Shown: positions 17,422 to 21,951 of the stretch, piece after piece
How positions within the stretch are numbered: the stretch's first letter is position 1
Layout: the number at the start of each line of letters is the position of its first letter
Origin: Saprolegnia diclina VS20
Taxonomy: Eukaryota > Oomycota > Saprolegniomycetes > Saprolegniales > Saprolegniaceae
Assembly: GCF_000281045.1 (NCBI RefSeq)
Contig: NW_008246073.1
Span: forward strand, 1,028,624-1,050,574
Direction: 5' to 3'
Length of the DNA: 21,951 bases
The notes under the pieces: generated by a model
Seen by the model: the letters and a program-made list of their open reading frames with translations, nothing else
What the model was told of the DNA's origin: nothing
Databases searched by the model: none
Position numbers and translations under genes: made by a program

Positions 17422-18584
17422 CGCAAAACGAAAAATGAAGCGATGCTTGGCAGCCACAAAGTCGCAGTACACAGTAGCAGTTTGCCATTTGACGTGGGCA
17501 CAGTGGGATATTGTTAGCGACGCCACGGGTGTTATAACGCGTCGTCTTCTACGCACTTGGCGTTAGACTGTCGTTGGAGTCGCCTTTAGCGTGTTGTACG
17601 CGTTGGCGCACGTGTTTGACGTACTATGACCGAGGTGTTAGATCGATCACCCAAGCGAACCCAGCTGTGACTAATGATCAGATTAACGCCATGTGTGTTC
17701 GGCTCACACAGTGGCGACGACGTTTTCGGGCCGCTCTCGCCTTCTATGGTCCACGATCCAGATTTCGAAGAGACGACGACTGCGACGTGCCCGGTGACGC
17801 TTTGGGTTATGCTTGTGGGTACCAATTACCATCGCGTCGGCAACACCCGCTGCAGCCAAAAGCATCTTTTATGATCTCTTGCCTTCATACGCCACTGTAG
17901 ATAGGCGTAGTTTGCATGGCTCTCGACCTACCGGGACTAGTGCATGATGAGGAGCGCGCTCGTTTTGTTATTTAGCGGAGCCGTTGCGTGGTGATGTGGG
18001 TCTGCGATAGACGTTTAGTGTGATGTTATCTTGTGATCTTGGCTCGGAGAATCTCTGTGCTCGCTACGTGAAGCAAGAAGCACTGTGGTACAAGGTAATG
18101 TGGGTGGCGGCGTCGTCAGCTTCAATCCACGGCTGCAACTGATCGCACCCTGCCTGTCCATACAGAGGAGGAGCGAGATGGCTGCATCGCTCTTTGGAGA
18201 GTCAACTTTTTCCCTTACACTACAGTGTAGCAGAGTACGTAGAGCTACTAGTACGTAGTCGAAGGAACTGTGATAGAGTGGGCAACGCTGTGGCTTGTAT
18301 GGTTTCTTTCGCAGCGCCAACCGTGCGATTTAACCGATGAGGTGAGTGTCGTCAGCCACTTTAGCGCCTTTCACCACCACCATTTTGCAGTTCGCGTGTC
18401 GAGTTTGAGGGTCAAGTCCAGGACGACATACATGTGCGATGCGCAGCAATGATACGGGTCGAGATGAACACGAAGCGTACCCTTGCCAGACGCAGAAACA
18501 GCTCGATCGCAAACTCGACTGCGAAACGACAACCCGTCGACAGCATTATACAACTTTGAAATGCCGTATTCGAGCCAGCGTTTA
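17422..18584. other. 1.16-kb intergenic region upstream of the transporter
   Basis: Contains the transporter promoter at its left end and the 3' flank of the kinase gene at its right. Frames on both strands show no domains. A repeated GTACGTAG pair lies near 18236 and 18251. Confidence 0.4.
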
Positions 18585-20666
18585 TTAATAACTCTTCAAC
18601 GGCAAATCCGAGAATTCTTGCAGATGGGCATTACCCTTGTTCGTGACGCTCCGGGCGGTCTTGACCGCATTGATCGTCTCCATCGATGGCTTTTCCAAAA
18701 TCTGGATGACGTCATCGATTTTGGGACGGTCTTCCGGTTCCTTGGTGACGCACCACTGGACGAGTTCGCGGTACCACTCGGCGCAGTCGGAGCGCAACTC
18801 GGGCACGTACTCGCCTCGTCTCGCCTTCTCGTCGCTGCCTCGGGGCGCTGGCGCGCCCATGTCCATCTCGGCGAGAATGACGCCAAACGCATAAATGTCG
18901 GCGGACGCCAAGAGCTTGGGGGCGCCTTTCAAGACTTCGGGGGCAACGTAGTGCTCGGTCAAGAGACTCGCGTGAGTCATGGTCATCGACTCGACGCGGC
19001 ACAGACCAAAGTCGGCGAGCTTGATCTGACCATTCGTGTTGAAGAGCACATTGTCGAGCTTGAGGTTGCCGTGGACCATGGACCAAGCTTGTTGGTCTTT
19101 TGGTCCTTTCGGTTTATGCAGCACCTGGAGCCCTCGCGCAATGGCAAGAGCGACATCGAGAATGTTGATTTCGTCGGGCTTTGTCGCATTCTTGGCCTCC
19201 GTCAACCGATGCAAGTGGCTGCGAAGGGTGCCGTCGTCCATGTACTCGAGGTAGAGCTGCCATTGGCGGCTGGACAAGTTGATCTTCTGCGTATAAATCT
19301 CGACAATGTACTCGGACTTGCAGCTATAGAAGGCTAATAAAAGAAGGGGAACAAAGAACGTCGTACGTCGAGAGGGCGCGCAACTCGTATACCGCGTCGA
19401 GGGACTTGACGAAGAGCGTCTTGGCAACGGCGGTCTTTCCTTCGTACGTAACCCGTCGGCATGTGCCAAAACGCCCGGACCCGAGGTTAGGGTTGCCGTC
19501 GCGACGTGCCACCATCTGAAGCTCGTGCATGCTCGGTGCGATTTCAAGCACCGAACGAATTTGGTTGTATTCGGTCTGGAAGGCAGTGTTGGCGGCGTCC
19601 TTGGTCTTCTCCGTGTACACTACATAGGTGGTCAATAATGGCTTTCTGTCGAAGGCGACGACGCACCGTGCAACGCAAAATCGACTGGCGAGAGGCCCTA
19701 CGAAAAATAATGCCACGAGTCGGTCTCGTCGCGGGACTCGTACACCGCAGGGTTGGTAAAAGTCGGCACCGTGCGCAACGAGCAGCTGGACGAGGTCGGC
19801 GCGCAGCGCATAGATGACTGCAGCGAGCGGCGTCAAACCATTCTACATTCCTCATGATTGAATATACCCAGAGTCAAAATCACAAGACTGTACCAAATCA
19901 GCCGCGTCAACGTTGGCACGACTCGTGAGAAGCGCGTGAATAACCTCCTTGTTGCCCGTCGCAACGGCGTAGTGGAGTGGCGTCAGACCATGCTAGACAA
20001 AAAATCAAGTCAAGTAGCCGGACTCAAGAGATAACAAATAACCTTGTCTGCCGCGTTGATTTTGAGGCCGGTTTTTTCCGTGAGGAGCCGCACAATGTCG
20101 ACCGCGCCGAGCTTGCACGCGGTATGCAGCGGGGTTTCTCCGCTACCCAAAGATATCACATACAAATCATGTCTTATTGCGGTCGTACTCGAAGAGGGCA
20201 TTGACGTTGGCACCTTTGTTCAAAAGCACTTTGACAATCTCGTGGTTTTGGATAAAACACGCCAGGTGCAATGGCGAGCGTCCATCCTACAACAAGACAA
20301 GATTGATGACAGCGCCGTCATGATACTGCGAAGTTGTCGTACGAGCGAGACGTTGACGTCAGGGTTGTGCTGCAAAAGCGTCTTGAGCACGAGAATGGCT
20401 TCGTTCGACACTTTGGCTTGCGCGACAATCCAGTGCAGCCCGACCTCGAGCAGTGTGTGCCCTTCCTACGAGAGCAGGACCTGCAGTGACGATCGATCGA
20501 AGTGACGGACCTCACTGCGGGCGTCGCAGAGCAACGCGGGGTGCGCCTTCAGGAGCTTTGCTACTGCCAAAGAGTCGAGCGCCTTCACGGCGCGCACGGC
20601 TGCGTCGACGACCTCTTCTGGGTTCATGTCCAAACGGCAAATGCAGCAAGAAATGATCGGAGACAT
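18585..20666 (-). CDS. Ankyrin-repeat protein kinase, atypical catalytic loop (565 aa, 9 exons)
   Basis: Exons from the 5' end: 20511-20666, 20343-20465, 20189-20286, 20043-20142, 19894-19992, 19744-19842, 19667-19697, 19367-19619, 18585-19323; the eight introns are 43-56 nt. The N-terminal half has about five ankyrin repeats (DGRSPLHLACF..., then GETPLHTACKL..., HGLTPLHYAVA..., NGLTPLAAVIY...), several with one repeat per exon. The kinase domain has the Gly loop LGSGRFGTC, VAK lysine, DFG (ADFGLCRV) and APE (YVAPEVL). The catalytic loop is VHGNLKLDN: Asn replaces the catalytic Asp, and the Arg of HRD is Gly. It belongs to the tyrosine-kinase-like group by look. It may be a pseudokinase that binds ATP or acts as a scaffold; that is inference. 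The start is either 20666 or Met at 20627 (13 residues shorter). Confidence 0.87.
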
Positions 20667-20916
20667 GTCTGTTGATAAAAATTATGAACGACACGAATTC
20701 CTCTATCTTTGGATACGCGTACCTGTATCTTTCGATACATTGCAGCAATAGATTGGCTATGTTTTGTAAATAGTATGTGATTTTGTATGCCGTCACCACA
20801 CTACCTGTCACAATGCATATTTACCTGTCGATCGTTGAAGTTCATGATGGCGGTTGGAGCACTTGCTAATTTCAAATGCGCGGCTTTCACTTGCCATTTC
20901 GACGCCGATTACAGCC
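20667..20916. promoter_or_regulatory. Divergent promoter shared by two ankyrin genes
   Basis: About 250 nt separate the start codons of two oppositely oriented ankyrin genes. It contains TATCTTTGGATAC (20704-20716) and TATCTTTCGATAC (20726-20738), 12 of 13 bases alike and offset by 22 nt, or two helical turns. Each joins TATC and GATA, so each is an inverted pair of GATA cores. An ATTGG box lies at about 20753. Confidence 0.45.
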
Positions 20917-21951
20917 ATGGCGCATGCGATGTCCCGGGAACTAACGAATGCTGAGGTCCGTCGTCCAGCGAGTTGTGCTGACTGACGCGTGCACGTAGGT
21001 AGCTGTGTTTGCGGCCATCCAGCGCGGCGACTACGGCGACGTCTGCGCGTTCTTGAAGAAGTTGGGCAATGTCAATATTGCCGATCCGGTGGAAACGATC
21101 GCAATGTCCAAACCAACGCTAATGCTTTGTACGTAGGCCAAGAAGACAAGCGAGTACACGTATACGCTTGTGCATGCGACGCTCGAGGCCTTTTGTACGG
21201 GGCGCCACGCCATTGAAAATTACTTGAAGCTGGGCAAAGACGCCAAGACGACGCAGGTCCAGGCACTCTGCAAAACGCAGCTCGAAATTCTGGACCTCGT
21301 CCTACGCACTCGCTTTGACGCGATGCAAGTGTGCAGCCAGGTATTGTTTGCAATAGCATCGACTCCGCGCCTTAATCATCTCGCTCTCTAGGATGCGTAC
21401 GCCTTGCATCATCAACGCCGCTTCTTCTTTGCGTTGTATATTGATGCTGGCACTGTAGCACGACGCTGCCGACCTTGACGATGCGATGGGTTGAGCCGCC
21501 GCATACCGTCGCGTTCTTCAAGGTCCTCATGCATCGCGATCACACCCACAGCGGCATCAAGCCCAACATGTGCGACCTTGTGCCCGTACGTACACGCCAT
21601 TGCGATTGATTCGACGACATTGTTCTCCACATATAGGGTCAGCCATGCGTCTTTGAGGCGGTTCAGCGCCGCAATTTCGAAGCCGCAACCTTCTTTTTCG
21701 CACATGGTATCGAAGTGACGACCATGAACGAGGTGCCTTCCTTCTACCATAGCCTGTTTGTGATTATCTTCCTAATTATAACGTCAGGACGGCGAGTGTC
21801 TTTTGTACAACGCCGTCATGCGCCGCGACCTGCTTGCGGTCGAGTTCCTGCTCCGTCAAACGGATATCAACGTCAACCAGGTTACCCTCGGGGTATATCT
21901 TAGTGCTATCACCATGCGAGCTCACGTTTTAAACAGAGCCGAGAAACACCG
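20917..21951 (+). CDS. Ankyrin-repeat protein, 5' part, cut by the window edge
   Basis: Exons readable in one frame: 20917-20955, 20999-21088, 21137-21340, then (after an unclear junction) 21459-21585, 21637-21732, 21788-21880, and 21937 to the window end. The start has strong context (gccATGG). Repeat-like text includes VAVFAAIQRGDYGDVCAFLK and GQPCVFEAVQRRNFEAATFF, then DGECLLYNAVMRRDLLAVEF, each about one ankyrin unit. The fourth coding piece (TTLPTLTMRW) aligns with HTLLEVGLHW of the neighbouring kinase, so the two genes are probably relatives, and this one may also carry a kinase domain beyond the edge. Between 21341 and 21458 either a 5-nt exon (21392-21396) lies between two introns, or a single 128-nt intron from 21331 is used. 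Confidence 0.65.

Noticed and set aside
1-21951. tRNA, rRNA or CRISPR features
   Set aside because: No T-loop, D-loop or cloverleaf pattern and no regular spaced repeats were seen on either strand by eye.

Overview
This window looks like nuclear DNA from an oomycete, most likely of the Saprolegniales (Saprolegnia/Achlya/Aphanomyces type). That placement is inferred from gene content and style, not from a database match. The signs are a folate-biopterin transporter family gene, ankyrin-repeat protein kinases, a nuclear gene for mitochondrial initiation factor 2, and a dynein light chain. Coding DNA is dense and GC-rich, and about 25 very short introns (43-62 nt, mostly GTAC donors and TAG acceptors) can be placed by reading frame.

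Left third (1-6.9 kb): a same-strand array of six small intronless genes (283-660, 1122-1580, 2268-2999, 4587-4964, 5477-5824, 6423-6893). Each carries a 43-45 residue Cys/His block (C-x6-C-x12-H-x2-C-x2-H, followed by a basic KAN..Q..Y..KKR tail), and the third gene has two copies. Outside the block the proteins diverge, but four of the six end in a short acidic/hydrophobic tail. I cannot assign the block to a named family. The look is of small zinc-binding, possibly DNA-binding regulators. All six upstream regions contain the hexamer CTATCA, and four have CCAAT/ATTGG boxes, often in facing pairs. Between genes three and four lies a decayed fragment of a DNA polymerase alpha catalytic subunit gene on the minus strand. 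This array is the most original part of the window.

Middle (7.0-15.1 kb): an MFS transporter of the oxalate/formate-antiporter type (minus), mitochondrial IF-2 in eight exons (plus), a Tctex-1 dynein light chain in two exons (minus), and a membrane-anchored SGNH/GDSL esterase of the isoamyl-acetate-hydrolysing type in three exons (plus). Two gaps of about 0.85 and 1.46 kb hold nothing I can name.

Right third (15.7 kb to the end): a folate-biopterin (BT1) family transporter (minus), then a divergent pair of ankyrin genes. The minus-strand member is a complete ankyrin-protein kinase in nine exons, several of which encode exactly one 33-residue repeat. Its catalytic loop reads HGN instead of HRD. 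The plus-strand member is a related ankyrin gene cut off by the window edge. They share a promoter of about 250 bp with two GATA-like repeats.

The genes do not form one pathway. The only coherent unit is the Cys/His array, with the divergent ankyrin pair as a second small module.
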